Assembly: GCA_907163345.1 (NCBI GenBank)
Contig: CAJQUN010001342.1
Coordinates: 1 to 64,000, forward strand
Reading direction: 5' to 3'
Origin: Haberlea rhodopensis
Lineage: Eukaryota; Streptophyta; Magnoliopsida; Lamiales; Gesneriaceae
Length of the DNA stretch: 64,000 nt
The notes under the pieces are model-generated. The model ran no database searches. It saw only the letters and a list, made by a program, of their open reading frames with translations, and was not told the origin of the DNA. Shown in pieces: positions 22,323-34,740 of this stretch (positions are counted from its first letter, which is position 1; every line of letters begins with the position of its first letter). Position numbers and translations under genes: made by a program.

Positions 22323-25300
22323 TTACGTTTTTGTTAGGCCACTTGAGGATCTGCACAACTCAAACTTATCAGGAATAATTGGCTTTGTCATAAAATTAGC
22401 TATGTTCTCATTCGTATGGATTTTCTGCATATCCACACTTCCGTCCTCCACTACTGTCCTTAACAAAGTGAAATTGAACGCCAATGTGTTTAGTCCTGGA
22501 ATGAAAGGCTGGATTCCTTGCAATGTGCAATGCACTCTGACTATCACAAAACAAAAGAGCTTTCTCTTGTTTGTACCCGAGCTCCTCTAATAACCTTTGA
22601 ATCCATATCATCTCCTTGCAAGCGTGAATAGCTGTCATATATTCTGCCTCAGTTGTAAATTAAGCTACAACAGCTTGCAGTTTTCAAACCCAGCTTACTG
22701 CTCCTCCTGTAAGTGTAAACACATATCCAGTAGTAGATTTTCTTTTATCTGGATCACCTGCATAATCTGAATTCACATAGCCCCTGAGTGTGAACTCTGA
22801 TCCTCCGTAACATAATGCAGCATTCGAGGTACCCTTAATGCATCTAAGGATCCTCTTAACTGTACTCCAATGCTCTCGTCCAGGATTCGTCATGTACCGA
22901 CTAACTGCTCCCACTGCTTGTGCAATGTCTAGTCTTGTACAGATCATAGCGAACATTAAACTTCCCACCGCTGATGCATACGGTACTCGAAACATTTACA
23001 CCCTCTCTGCTTCACTGTTAGGACATATCTCGGAGGATAACTTGAAGTTAACTGGAAGAGTGGTAGAAATTGGCTTACAATCTTGCATGTTGAAGCGGTG
23101 CAAGATTTTCTTCAAATAATTTATCTGGGAAAGCCAAATCTTCATGTTACTTCTATCTCGGTGAACTTGCATCCATAGAAACTTGTTTGTCGGACCCAAG
23201 TCCTTCATATCAAATTCCCTAGCCAATTGTGCCTTCAGTTCATGGACTCGGACATTGTTGGGGCCTGTTACCGGCATGTCGTTCACGTACAACAGCAAAA
23301 TGATATAATCATCATCACCAGATCTCTTGAAATATGCACAAGGATCTGCATTAAGTTTGTTATACCCAAGGCTCATGATATAGTAATCAAATCTCATTAC
23401 CAACATCTCGGCGCCTGTTTGAGACCATACATAGATTTGTTCAACCTGTAAACCAAGTTCTCTTTGCCTATTTCAGCAAAACCTTCTGGTTGGAGCATAT
23501 AGATTTCTTCTTCAAGATCTCCATGAAGAAATGATATTTTCACATCTAGCTGTTCCAGATGTAGGTCAAACCCCGCACATAACGCCAATACTACTATGAC
23601 TGTAGTAAGCCAGACCACATGAGAAAATATCTCATTGAAGTCGATACCTTCTTTCTGAGCATATCCTTTCACCACCAATCTTACAAAGTATCGTTCCACT
23701 TGGTTATTACCATCACGTTTGATCTTGTAGACCCATCTGTTACCGAAGGCTTTCTTCCATCGTGACAGTGAAACAAGATCCCAAGTTTTATTTCTGTCTA
23801 AGGCTTTCAATTATTATTGCATAGCTTGCATCCACAGGGATACATCTGAACTTCGAGTAGCCTCATGGCAACTCGATGGCTCACCATCCTCGGTTAATAA
23901 GCAGTGTGCAATATTGCTTTCAGTAACATAATCTGAAAGCCAACCTGGTGGTCTCCTCTCGTAAGTAGACTGTCGAACTTTGAGAACCTCTGACTCATCT
24001 GGTTCTTGTTCCTCGTGCTCTGGTAATGCCCCAAAAGAAAATTGATATTCGTCTGTCTTATTTTCCACCTGTATTGTAGTAGTAGTATCTGAATTCAGTG
24101 TGTCTTTGTCTCCCTTCACTTTATCTTCCTCGAAGATAACATCTCTGTTGATAATAAGTTTTTGGGCAGTGTGATCCCACAAACGGTACCCCTTAACACT
24201 ATCAGCATATCCCAAGAAGATACACTTTTTGGATTTAGAATGCAACTTTGATCTTTCTTGCTCATTGTACAAAACGTACACCGAACTTCCAAATGTATGT
24301 AGTCGAGAATAATCCGCTGACTTTCCAGTCCACACCTCCGTAGGAGTCTTCAGATCAATCGCCACTGATGGAGAGCGATTGATAATATAACTGGCGATCT
24401 TGACTACTTCTGCCCAAAACGACTTGGCTAGACTGCAGTCTTCAACATGACTCTTGTTCTGTCCAACAAGGTTCTATTCATCCGCTCCGCCACTCCATTT
24501 TGCTGAGGTGTGTAAGCCCTTGTGAATTGCCTTTTGATGTCCTCTTGTTGACAGAATGCATCAAATCTCTCGCTTGTATATTCTCCTCCATTGCCAGTCC
24601 TCAAACACTTGATATTCTTTTCAGAGTCAAGTTTAACCCGCGCTTTGAACACCTTGAAGAATGACAACACATCTGATTTCTTCTTGATTGGATACACCCA
24701 GCATCTTTTAGAGAAATCATTGATGAACGAGACAAAGTATATCGATCCTCCTAGGGATACAACCGGTGCTTGCCAAACATCAAAATGAATCAGCTCCAAA
24801 ATCCCGCTGCTCTTGGCAGTAGATGTGCCAAACTCTAGCCTGTGCTGTTTACTGGTAACACAATGCTCACAAAAGGGTAGAGTCACTTTTGTAAGCCTCG
24901 GCAGCAGCATCCGTTCTGAGAGAACCTTCAACCTCCGTTCTGACATATGCCCGAGCTTTCTATGCCATAACATTGTTATGTCTTCTCCCGAACTAGTCGA
25001 TGCAACAACTAGTTATGTCTCTTTGTGTGTTTCCCACAAAAAGTATATAGATTTGCAGCAATCTTTTTTGCCTTTATTAATACAAGCTCTCCTCTCACTT
25101 TCATGATCCCATTTCGATACGTGTCTTGCATCCAATATCATCAAGTTGTCCCAAAGATAAAAGATTCTTTGTCAGGCCCTTCACATGTCGTACCTCTTGT
25201 ATGATGCAAATAGTACCATCAAACATTTTTAATTTGATGGTTCCAACCCCATCGATTTCCAAGGCATGATCATTTCCCATGAATACTGATCCTCCAGAGA

Positions 25301-26228
25301 CTCGTTCATACTGATCAAACCATTCTCCCCGAGACGTCATGTGCCATGTCGCTCCTGAGTCCATTATCCATGTATCACAAAGCTTTTGTCTGCCGTCCGC
25401 AACAGTTGCTGGTTCACTGAATAGTATTTTTCCACCGCATGAGGTACTGTCAACATTTCCTTGAGAATCTTTCTCAAGACTCTTCTTACTTTTACAATCT
25501 TTCTTGAAGTGCCCTTTACGGCCACATTTATATCAGTAAAAATTCTTCTTCTTACTTCTGGATTTGGATCTACCGTACTTGTGGCTCCCGCTGGAGTCAC
25601 GCTCCATCGATCTTCCTCTCATCATCGGCAAAGTCTCTGCATGCTTCGAACTTGCCAACCTATTTTACTTGTTCTTGCGCCTACTTTCTTCTTCAAGAAC
25701 CGTGGCTGTAACATTATTGAAGACTAACATATCATTAGTGATATTGTTGGTCAGATTGATGATGAGTTGATCGTATGAATCTGGTAGACTTTGAAGTAGA
25801 AGCTCCGCACGTTCAACTTCCTCTATTTTATGCCCCAAAGAAGTGAGCTGGGCAAATAGAGTATTCAAAGTATTGATATGGTCGGTCACCGATGCGGATT
25901 CTAACATCCGAAGGGTATAAAACCTTCTCTTTAAGAAAATCTTGTTGTGTAGTGACTTGACCTCGTATAGGTTTGTCAGGGTATCCCAAATATCTTTGGC
26001 ATTTTTCTTTTCCGCAATACTTGACAAAACTTCATCTGCTAGAGCCGAATGCAGATAGGCAATAGCATTACCGTGCATCTCATTCCACTTTTTATCGTCC
26101 ATTCCCTTCTTTGGCCCATCTCCAATAGCCGTCAAGCAACGATCTTTTTGTAGAACTGCTTGCATCTTTATTTTCCACAACATGAAATTGCTTCCGTTGA
26201 ATTTTTCAATCTCGAACCGTGCAGCCAT
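22323..26228 (-). pseudogene. Copia (Tork-type) gag-pol, decayed
   Basis: Gag starts at 26228 (MAARFEIEKFNGSNF) and ends near 25665 in the first frame. Then come a zinc knuckle (CGRKGHFKKDC, near 25510), aspartic protease with MDSGATWHM (25364), GAG-pre-integrase with HRKLGHM, and integrase core (24973-24428). Reverse transcriptase (23810-22996) and RNase H (22995-22323, FCDSQSALHIARNP) follow. Domain order PR-INT-RT-RH is that of Copia. The integrase second catalytic Asp is Gly (RTGNGGEY in place of the usual RTDNGGEY), and the RT box is YVNDM rather than YVDDM. Frames change near 25600, 24400, 23810, 23400, 22640 and 22540. This copy cannot replicate by itself. Confidence 0.9.
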
Positions 26229-26352
26229 TTTGACTACAATAAAATTACCTCAATAAAAAAATATATTTCAAAAATCTTTTCTGATGTGGTGGAAGATCAG
26301 TCAAGGCTGCAACCACAGAGCATACTTAGAATTTTTAAGATTTCTACAACGA

Positions 26353-26365
26353 GGCTCTGATACCA
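26353..26365 (-). promoter_or_regulatory. tRNA-Met primer binding site of Copia element
   Basis: Minus-strand TGGTATCAGAGCC, two bases inside the 5' LTR, the standard Copia primer site complementary to initiator methionine tRNA. Confidence 0.85.
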
Positions 26366-26367
26366 CC

Positions 26368-26891
26368 TGTTGGCCCCAGGTGCGGCAACATGATATAGAA
26401 AATATTGAAATGAAGAATAAAAATGGACATCAGAATTTATGTGGAAAACCCCTAAAAATTATTAGTATAAAAATCACGGGCAAGATGATAAGATTCCAAA
26501 TATTTTGTGGGTTACAACCTCTCACTATCTTTCAAAGAGAACAACACTCTCAATATAGGAGAAAAACTACCTCACAAATAATATAGAATATACACTCAAA
26601 TATAGAGACATGAGAGAACACTATTAAACAAGTGAGGGAATTGTTATATTTATAGTAAACCAAAAGATATGTTCAATGGACACCATTTGGAGACACCACA
26701 TTGCGAAAAAAACGCACCGAACACGAAAAGACACACCATTCCGCGCAACAGACACAGGGCTCGATCGATCGAGCACTTGTTTCCAACAAATGAAAAAAAA
26801 TTGTCGTGCTCGATCGATCGAGCCATTATCTCGATCGATCGAGCACTCAATAAATTTTTCTTTTCTTTTAATTTACTTCAAAATTCCAACA
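26368..26891 (-). repeat. 5' LTR of Copia element with CTCGATCGATCGAG palindromes
   Basis: 524 bp, TGTTGGCCCC...TTCCAACA. R/U5 resembles the left LTR; U3 (about 26650-26891) is unrelated to it and contains three CTCGATCGATCGAG-type palindromes at 26760-26846. Flank after the LTR is TCAAC; no match was found on the left because a truncated copy lies there. Confidence 0.82.
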
Positions 26892-26896
26892 TCAAC

Positions 26897-27262
26897 AAGG
26901 ATATTCTGACCGAAAGAAGCACTTGGAGAAGACTGACATATGTGCGAGACCCGACTTGATTCTTCTATGGTTCATGTAGCATACCTCAATCAATTGTGAT
27001 TAAATGATAGTTGTTGTTGTATATTATATAAGATATTTAAATTAATAAATAAATAGAAACCGTAATAAAAATGAGGTTAAGTTTGGATTGAATCAGTTGA
27101 AGTAGGAAAAAAAAATATTATAAGTGTTCGAGGTTATGTCCGACTGAATGTATTTGATTTAGATTGAATGATTTGACTTGAATTTCAAATAGCACGCGTC
27201 TAGGATGCATAATTCAAGTAAATTAAATACATTCAAACAAATCAAATGAGTCTGAGATTATG
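26897..27262. other. intergenic, nothing recognised
   Basis: AT-rich spacer between the Copia LTR and the next solo LTR. Confidence 0.4.
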
Positions 27263-27267
27263 GATTA

Positions 27268-27750
27268 TGATACCCCGATATCCGGTGTGGTTTAGACCCG
27301 AACTCTATGGGCTCGACCCGGTCTCGTAAAATATTTGGGCCCATTAGCTATTACCCTTATCCCATTTTCCTTAACCTTAATTATAGACCCTAATTAAGAG
27401 TCCATTAACCTTAACTAAGGGAGCCCATTTGAAAAGCCCATAAAATCTTGATAAAAAGGGCAATGGAATAGTAGGTTGGGGGGATTTTTGATTTTTGGAT
27501 GGCCTCTTCCCTTCCAGGTAGGCTGCTCCTCGGCTGGCAGGGGCTTTCTTCCCCATTTAATCTTCATTGCTTCCTCCTCCATTGTGGTATAACAAAGATT
27601 GTAAACTCTTGATATTATAGTGAAGATTCAAACTGGACTAGGTCCCGTGGTTTTTCCCTTCGGGGTTTCCACGTAAAAAATCTCGATGTCTATTTATTTT
27701 TCGCTTACAAATTCATTTGTTATCAAATCGAACCAAAAAATGAGGTAACA
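27268..27750 (+). mobile_element. Copia-type solo LTR, 483 bp
   Basis: Starts TGATACCCCGATATCC and ends GAGGTAACA, with a perfect 5-bp target duplication GATTA at 27263-27267 and 27751-27755. The U5 signature ACTAGGTCCCGTGG...TTTCCACGTAAA (about 27636-27675) is typical of Copia LTRs. No internal region is left, so it formed by LTR-LTR recombination. Confidence 0.82.
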
Positions 27751-27755
27751 GATTA

Positions 27756-28306
27756 GAAAACCATGATTTAAAATATATCGATCCAAATGCTTTTTTAACA
27801 CGATGAGATTTCAAATTCTTACCTTCTAATTAATCATAAGCTCTTAAATGAAAAAATTATAATAGATTTCACGTTGCATAAAATATTGGTATCATTCGAA
27901 CCTTAAAACACATCCATTCATCCACTCAAATTAAATCCTTTCATCAAAATGTAGTAATTTTAAGATTTCTTAATTAAAGCAAATTTTGACTAATAATAAA
28001 ATGGAATAAATTAGAAAATTCATAATTTTACTTATATAGTTTTTACTTCCTGATATTTTCACCCGAAACCGACGATTTATTATTATTATTACTATTAATT
28101 TGATATATAATTAGGAATCACTCTCAGAAAGGTCTTTGTCCGTCCTATTGTCCATTATGAACCTAGCAATCGCCCTTTGGCTTGCCACAAATGCACCAAC
28201 CTGACCAGCAATTTCTTTCCAATCAGTTTTGATACAAGTGAGTCTGGTCATTGTCTATCTTTACAATCTCATTTTCATGTGTACTCGGATTATATTATTT
28301 TGACAA
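27756..28306. other. intergenic, nothing recognised
   Basis: AT-rich, no open frames or element ends seen. Confidence 0.4.
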
Positions 28307-28360
28307 TGGCTGTGTGATGTAAAAGTGTGTGGTTGGCTGTGTGATGTAAAAGTGTGTGGT
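28307..28360. repeat. perfect 27-bp tandem duplication
   Basis: Two identical adjacent 27-bp units (TGGCTGTG...GTGTGGT) at 28307-28333 and 28334-28360 without a mismatch, so it is a recent slippage or repair event. Confidence 0.9.
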
Positions 28361-29396
28361 TACATACGACGACTATCGTTAATTTTAAATTTTGATTAAA
28401 TTATATGAGAGAATCGCCTAGGCAAAAACGGGATATTTGATGATATCCCAATGTTGTGTCTTGTGGTGCATCCACAATGTATTTGAAAATATTTCAAATG
28501 AAATATTCCCGATGTATGATAACATCTACCCTAAAGACAATGCGTTTAGGGGTAGCATCAAAGTAACCGACAAAAATATTGAGACTTTTTTTTTCCTCTT
28601 CATAATTCAAACATGTTACATGAAAGATTTAATGTTGAAAATGATCTGATTTTTATAAAAATATTTTAAATTATATGACAATTCAAATGTTAATATTTCT
28701 GTAAAATGCTTTCTTGATAGAAATATATGTATTGCAGGTAAACTCTCTTTAATTAATGGTGTGATCTATGCGAGAGATTGGTCCCCCTACTTGGGTTCCA
28801 CACCACGTGGGATTGGCCCCGCCGCTGACCACCATGGCCGCTGTGGCTCCGCCACCTGTGATTTCCCACGTGATCTATGTATATTTTGTGCAAGTGTAAC
28901 TCACACATATAAGCAACTTCCCATGTCACCTAATAAACCAACTTCGAAGGCTTCATTGGCTGCTGATCTAATGTGGTTTTATTTCTATACACCCGACCTT
29001 ACAAACATCAACACATATATAAATATATACATACATATTTATATATCTTGGTCTTTACAAACACTCGGTCCATAAAGTATTTTCCATCTAGAGACGAGGT
29101 CTGCTCGATTACCAATGTCAGCGAACAATTTTCTACCATACAATCATTGTGTTATCATCTAGGGTTAATGACCTAAAAATGAATATGGATCATTAACCTA
29201 CCCCTAAGCACATAGTCGAAATTCTGATTAGTGAGTGATGGATGGGTTAGACATTTATCCTCGGACATATCAAATCCTAAGATATGAAGGAGACTCGATC
29301 TCACGTTAAATTCACAATAAAAGTTCTGTAAATATGTTTTTAAGTTCATATCATGTATTTGTCTTCAAGAGGAGTTTTAGATTTAATATGATAAAC

Positions 29397-29438
<42 letters not shown>

Positions 29439-30060
29439 ACGATATATTGCTTTATTTTAAATATTATTGAAATATAAATAATATAAAAAGTAATTTAATG
29501 AGGTGAGTTGAATCACATTAAAGTTGAATTTTTTCTTCAATTAATCATAAAAAAGATTCAAAAAAAAAGGTTCAAAATCCCTAATATGAAATAACATATA
29601 GGACGTGTTATATTTTTTTTGGCTATACGTTTTTCCTGATGTTGAGTTACGAGTCGTAATACAATTTTTTTTCTTTCTAAATCTTTCATAATTTCTCCAC
29701 TTTCCCATAAAAAATATTTAAAATCCCTGAATTAGGAGAATCTCATTCCGGGTTGTGGTCCGATCCATCTGCAATATGGTATGAAGTAGGATAATATCGT
29801 AGATCAGGATTTGAGATAATTAATTAGCTCGAGTCTTATAGAGCTCAGGGTCATATAGGTTCAACCGCCTGACCTCCCGACCTCCGACAAATAGAGCTAT
29901 ATTTTGTATGTGTTGAGTTAGGTTCGGACTTTCGAACTGACATATCGATCTATTAATTGTGGGCCTTAGCTGAGGCAGCTAATGATCATTCTATCAGAAA
30001 CAGTCATGTCACAACTGAAAACTTAGGATTCACGCAGTTGGTAGGAAACATTGTTGCTGC
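28361..30060. other. intergenic with AT microsatellite
   Basis: Contains an (AT)n run at 29401-29436. A GC-richer patch at 28780-28880 contains two CACGTG G-boxes. No gene was recognised; the 104-codon frame at 28761 has no familiar domain. Confidence 0.4.
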
Positions 30061-30077
30061 TCTGAAAGACATTGTCC

Positions 30078-30168
30078 TCAGGGGCATCATCCACCATCTA
30101 CGTGGAATCTTTTTTTTCTTTTTTAAAAAAAGATTCCAAATAAATGGTGATGATGCCCCTAATAGCAC
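30078..30168. repeat. inverted repeat (snap-back hairpin)
   Basis: Arms of about 36 bp (GGGGCATCATC...GGAATCTTTTTT and its complement ending GATGATGCCCC) face each other across a few bases. Arm identity is about 85%. Looser matches continue outside. Probably a foldback or MITE remnant; no target duplication was identified. Confidence 0.65.
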
Positions 30169-30586
30169 TACCCTTAAGGACATCATCAAACAAACTCAGT
30201 TGGTACCTTGCTGGGTTTTAAGTAGGAAATCAATGTGATAGTTGCATAAAGATGGCATAAATGAGCCGAGCTCCGCTTTAGCCTGCAGCCGAGTTTCCTG
30301 AGTGTCGGGTTTTTATTTTTTACATTCATTTTGAAAATATTGTGCTTTTCTTGCATTATTAAATTTCTCATATGTTCTGATTAAGGTATTGGAGGGGTTT
30401 CGGTGGAAAATACTTCCGGCTCCCTTGTAATTTAATGCTGGATTCAAAGAATGAATTATTTTTATACGGAGAGATGACACTTTCATTACCGTCATATTTG
30501 TGAGTAATAGCAGTATTCAATGGAGGATAAGCGAGAGTTGTCCTTTAACGTTATCGACTGCATGACCCACTGATCAAGGCAACTCA

Positions 30587-30595
30587 ATATATATA
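30587..30595 (+). promoter_or_regulatory. possible TATA box of TPR gene
   Basis: TATATATAC lies about 105 bp before the start codon of the TPR gene, at a plausible core-promoter position. No other evidence. Confidence 0.4.
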
Positions 30596-30697
30596 CACCC
30601 CAACTAGCAAAGAAAATATATTTCAAATATACGATAAGATATACCATGTTCCAAATCCGACAGCCAGCGTTCAATTATAATGTGTAAAAATCATTAA

Positions 30698-32248
30698 ATG
30701 TTACTCAGGAGCTCTTCGACCCCACTCTTGAATTCATGGCTGTCCAATTCCGCTACTGGCTCATTACCCGAATCGGGTATACTGCCCAGGCTGATCCGAG
30801 TCCGATCAGTCTGTCTCACAATGTCCTTGGAGGAAAGTTCCTGGAGACGTTCTTCTATCCTACCTGGAACACCAAATACGGTGAAGATAAAGCAAGAGAT
30901 GGGATTCAAATTGCTCTCCAGCTCCGGGTTTGCTTCAGCATCGGCGGAGAAAAATGATGAGGTGTGCTTCGTGGAGAGGATGATGGCGCCGCAGACAGCG
31001 GTGGAAGCTGGCGGCGGGGGAGGGAGGAAAGGAGGTGGGATATGTGGTGGCGGGAGGAGGTCGGATGATGGATCGGGTTCCGATTCTCAGAATCCGGGTA
31101 GTTGGCATGGATCTGATGGTATGGACGCTTATTACGAAATGATGATTGAAGCTAATCCCGGGAATCCTCTCTTGCTAGCAAATTATGCCAAATTCTTGAA
31201 AGAGGTACTATTTATAAAAATGGTTAAATCCTTCGTCAAGAAATTTTCGTAGAAACTCTTGTAAACTTTTTCTACTATATATGATGCTTTGGAATTAAAT
31301 TTTTTTGATGGATATGGATATTTCGGAGCCCGTCTGTAATTGTATCTAAATTCTAAATGCTGTGGATATATATGTTTTTTGCAGATTAAGGGAGACATTG
31401 CAAAAGCAGAAGAGTACTGTTGGAGGGCAATACTGGCTAATCCAAATGATGGCAATGTGTTGTCACTTCATGCGGAGCTAATATGGCAAACACAGAAAGA
31501 TCCTGCTAGAACTGAATCTTACTTCCATCAAGCTGTGAAAACCGACCCCAATGACTGGTAATAACAAGAAATTGATTGCCCCCAACCAAGTCCCCTGTTA
31601 TGAAATCGAAACTCTAATTTCTTAGGATTTAAGTGACTACGATCTGGTGGTTCGTGTATCTAATCGACTTTATATATGAAGTTGTTAGGAAAATGGCATA
31701 GAATCTAACAACCAGAAAAATACAAATTCCTTGAGACAAAAGCAACGCTCTTATTGTCTCTTCCGAAGAATATATACTGAAACAGAATATTTGTTTCACA
31801 GTTTTGAGTTTGCATAGTAGAGAAAAAAATGAAGGATGGCTTGGTATAGGCAAATTCTAAACCAGCACAAATGTTAGTAAGAATTTAAATGTTGGATACA
31901 TTCATTATGGCGGCACGAGTCCTCAACTGATGAATTTGAAAAAAGCGTAGCCTTCATTTTGTATGTTGGAATGTGCCAAAATCACTTCTTGATGAGATCG
32001 TAAGAAGCGTCTTTCTCCAATCTGATAATTCATTTGTTTGACACACGTATATCAATCGTCTTAATCAAGATTTGTCGAATGAAAATGTGATAGAAACTAT
32101 ATGTTTTGATTTCTCGTGTCCGTGCAGTTACATTCTGGCGTCATATGCTCGATTTTTGTGGGATGCTGATGAGGATGATGAAGAGGAATCAGAAGAAGAC
32201 ATGAGAATGAGAAAATATGAATTGCAAACAAATCATTCACCTCATTGA
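30698..32248 (+). CDS. tetratricopeptide-repeat-like protein, 266 aa
   Basis: Three exons: 30698-31204, 31385-31557 and 32128-32248, with consensus GT-AG introns and a codon split between exons 2 and 3. The start MLLRSSSTPLL is typical of this plant TPR-like family (Arabidopsis TPR4 and relatives). Residues 100-125 are Gly/Arg-rich low complexity. From about 143 on come degenerate TPR units: YYEMMIEANPGNPLLLANYAKFL, AEEYCWRAILANPNDGNVLSLHAELIW, ESYFHQAVKTDPNDCYILASYARFLWDA. An acidic tail (DEDDEEESEED) follows. TPRs bind protein partners; the partner here is unknown and no catalytic domain is present. The N-terminal part is low complexity and may include a plastid or nuclear targeting signal, which I cannot decide. 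All three exons are open, so the gene looks functional. Confidence 0.85.
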
Positions 32249-32441
32249 TCTCCTCTAGCTGCAGCTTCTTTATCTATTGCCTCTTTCTCTAGTTTAATTG
32301 TATTAACTATGTTCTATGATAAGATTGAGATGCTGCATGAAACAATATCCCTTTTGATCTATTCCGTTCTGTTGTATATACTGTTTGCGGATTGACAATA
32401 TATTGACTGTATTTTTAATGTTATAGTTTCTCCAAAAATAG

Positions 32442-32994
32442 TGTTGAGAATTAAACAAAGTTTCCACGACAAAGATCGAGAAGTTATCTCCAGAATTGAA
32501 CACCAGTGCTTCGGACTATTTGATCTCAAGCAATTAAATGATATAACATCAAGAACAATCAAGAACGTAAATAAAAAGAATAAAGATCACAGCGTGGTTC
32601 GGTCCTCAATCGACCAACATCCACGGGAAGGGAAAACATATCTATATTTTAAAGCACAATCTATGTACATCAATCTGTTGCAATACACGGTACACAAGTT
32701 CTTCTACAACTCTCTTTTATCTCTCAGACTCAAAATACAGGAGAATTCGAAGAACTCAATCACGTGTATTTCCACTTCTGCTTTCTGTATTTAAGTAACC
32801 AGAGCTTGAAACAGAATGTTGATGACTTCAATGGCTTCTTCTCTTCTCTTGATAATGACCGTCAGATTTGAACCTTGGATGTTATAAGATCAACGGCCCG
32901 AGATTGACTTCTTGTGCTTGAGTTAATATTCCAGTCATCCGTAACACATAGAACAAGGCTTTTCTGGTTACGTTTTCTCTACCAAAATCTAACA
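32442..32994 (-). mobile_element. Copia-type solo LTR, minus orientation
   Basis: Plus-strand ends are TGTTGAGAATT and ATCTAACA. The middle carries the minus-strand form of the Copia U5 signature (CACAGCGTGGTTCGG...CATCCACGGG, 32588-32630), and TATA-like minus-strand sequence lies near 32790. Flanks are AATAG and GAATC, not a match, so either an end has shifted or the duplication has decayed. Confidence 0.6.
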
Positions 32995-33728
32995 GAATCT
33001 CTTGTTTGGACTCTGTCCTCCATACATAACACACATACAGACATATACATATATATAGATATATATTTATTTTAGCGTAAAAAGTAGTTTTTAAAATGGG
33101 AAAATTTCGGGCCGGTACCAAGAGGGGTTTTTTCGGTCCAGTCCACCAAAATATTTTGCTTTCAACTAGGTCCATTTTAAGTCAAAATGACCAAAATATC
33201 CATAAACTATCATTTTCCTCGCTGCGTCTCCAACTCGAATCGTCTTCTCCATTTTATCTCTGTAATTTCTCCATGTTACACAGAAAAATGCTCAAAATTT
33301 CCTGTAATTTCTCACCCATTCCATCGAATCGTTCTCTTCATGGAATAATGTGCGAAGATGAGGTATTCACAATTCCAACAAGATGGAGCCGTACAAAAAG
33401 TTACCTAAAAGAATAAAATTGGTCGGGCTTTCTGAAATGAATAAAACATTACGTAAAGATGAGGTATTCACGAGAATTTCCCCATTATCATCAAATGACA
33501 TATTTTTTGAATGAAATAAAACATTTCATTGGTTGGGCTTCCTGAAAATGTCAAATGGTTTCAGAAAATTGAAACTATTGGTGCATCTATCAATGTTTTT
33601 GGTTAAAAGATAAACCTGGGTCTATCGGTGCATGTAATTTACATGCACCGCATGAGATATGCATCACATGAGTTTAACGGTGTGTAAATTACATGCACAG
33701 CTAGACACAAGAAAGTGAAAATCATGAT
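32995..33728. other. intergenic with small repeats
   Basis: Two short direct repeats (GATGAGGTATTCAC at 33356 and 33458; a GGGCTTYCTGAAA block at 33425 and 33536) and a near-perfect palindrome GGTGCATGTAATTTACATG at about 33627-33650, partly repeated at 33680. No gene seen. Confidence 0.45.
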
Positions 33729-34740
33729 TGTTGAGCCTTAAACACATGGTTGTGTTTAATGCGTTAATTAATCCCCGTTTTATCTTTGCGTTTTGATGAT
33801 CAACAAAACTTGTGTTTGTTATACTAATGTGTGTACTTAGTGTGCAGATTAAGTGATTAAAAGTGGATTGGAATGAAGAAAATCGATTGTGCATGTTGTG
33901 GGCTGGATCGCCCCAGGCGATGGTGACCATCGCCCCAAGCGATGGCAGCCAGGTGCGACATCGCCAGGCACTTCGACTGAAGTGACGCCGAGGCATGCGC
34001 GGGCATGCGCGCATGGGGAGATCGTTTGAGGCGATGGGCTGATCGCCCGAGGCGATGCGATGAACGCCTGAGGCGATGTGGAGTTCGTTTGAGGCGATGA
34101 CAGATTTGGACACGCTGAGGCTACGGCCTTGATTTTTGCGTTTGATCGCCTGAGGCGATCCGTGTAAAATGCTGACCGTTGGGGCGCGGCGATGGAGATC
34201 GCCTGAGGCGATGGCTGAGGCGATGCTGGAGTGATTTCAGCCTTTTGTGTAGCAACGGCAAGTAGGAGCCTAGGGGGCCTCCTACACTATAAATATCGAT
34301 GCTTTGGAGCATTTTGAAGCTAAGAAACAAGCCTACAAACTTCTACAAAGTCTTGATCATTATAATTTCAAATTGCATTGCAATCTCCATACATTGTTGT
34401 TGCATTGGAGTTTGTAATTCTCTTTTTGTTAGAGTCTTGTTGTCTTCGTGTGAGTACACCGTGAATGTGTTTTTGGTTTGATTTATTGTAAAGGTCCTCC
34501 AACACCAAAGCAAGTTGGAAAATTGTAAAGTCGCCAACAAGTGAAGTTGGTGCATGTGTTGTGGCTATCCTTGGAGCCCTTAAGGCCAAGAAGACTCGTG
34601 AAGAGTGTTGGTAGCTAGGGAAGAGCTTTGTGTACTCGGGAAGAGTATTGTGCTTGGGAAGAGCGTTGTGTACTCGGGAAGAGTATTGTGCTCGGGAAGA
34701 GCTTTGTGTACTATGGTGCATGTATATTATTTTTTATCAC
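33729..34740 (+). repeat. LTR-like block with GATCGCCTGAGGCGATC palindromes
   Basis: Begins TGTTGAGCCTTAAAC like a Copia LTR, has a TATA box (CTATAAATATC, about 34288-34298) and no coding frame. Its U3 part (33905-34225) contains about eight palindromic words of the GATCGCCTGAGGCGATC type, several one base off. The right end was set at the last CA before AT-rich flank and no target duplication was found. Confidence 0.5.
34612..34712 (+). repeat. about 20-bp minisatellite
   Basis: Five to six imperfect copies of GGGAAGAGYNTTGTGTACTC near the end of the LTR-like block. Confidence 0.75.

Noticed and set aside
26650..26959. Frames with repeated RSIE/DRSS words
   Set aside because: Translations of the CTCGATCGATCGAG palindromes in the Copia U3; the same happens at 43876-44201.
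33664..34113. 149-codon minus-strand frame
   Set aside because: Repetitive ASN/ASGD residues come from the GATCGCC palindrome array.
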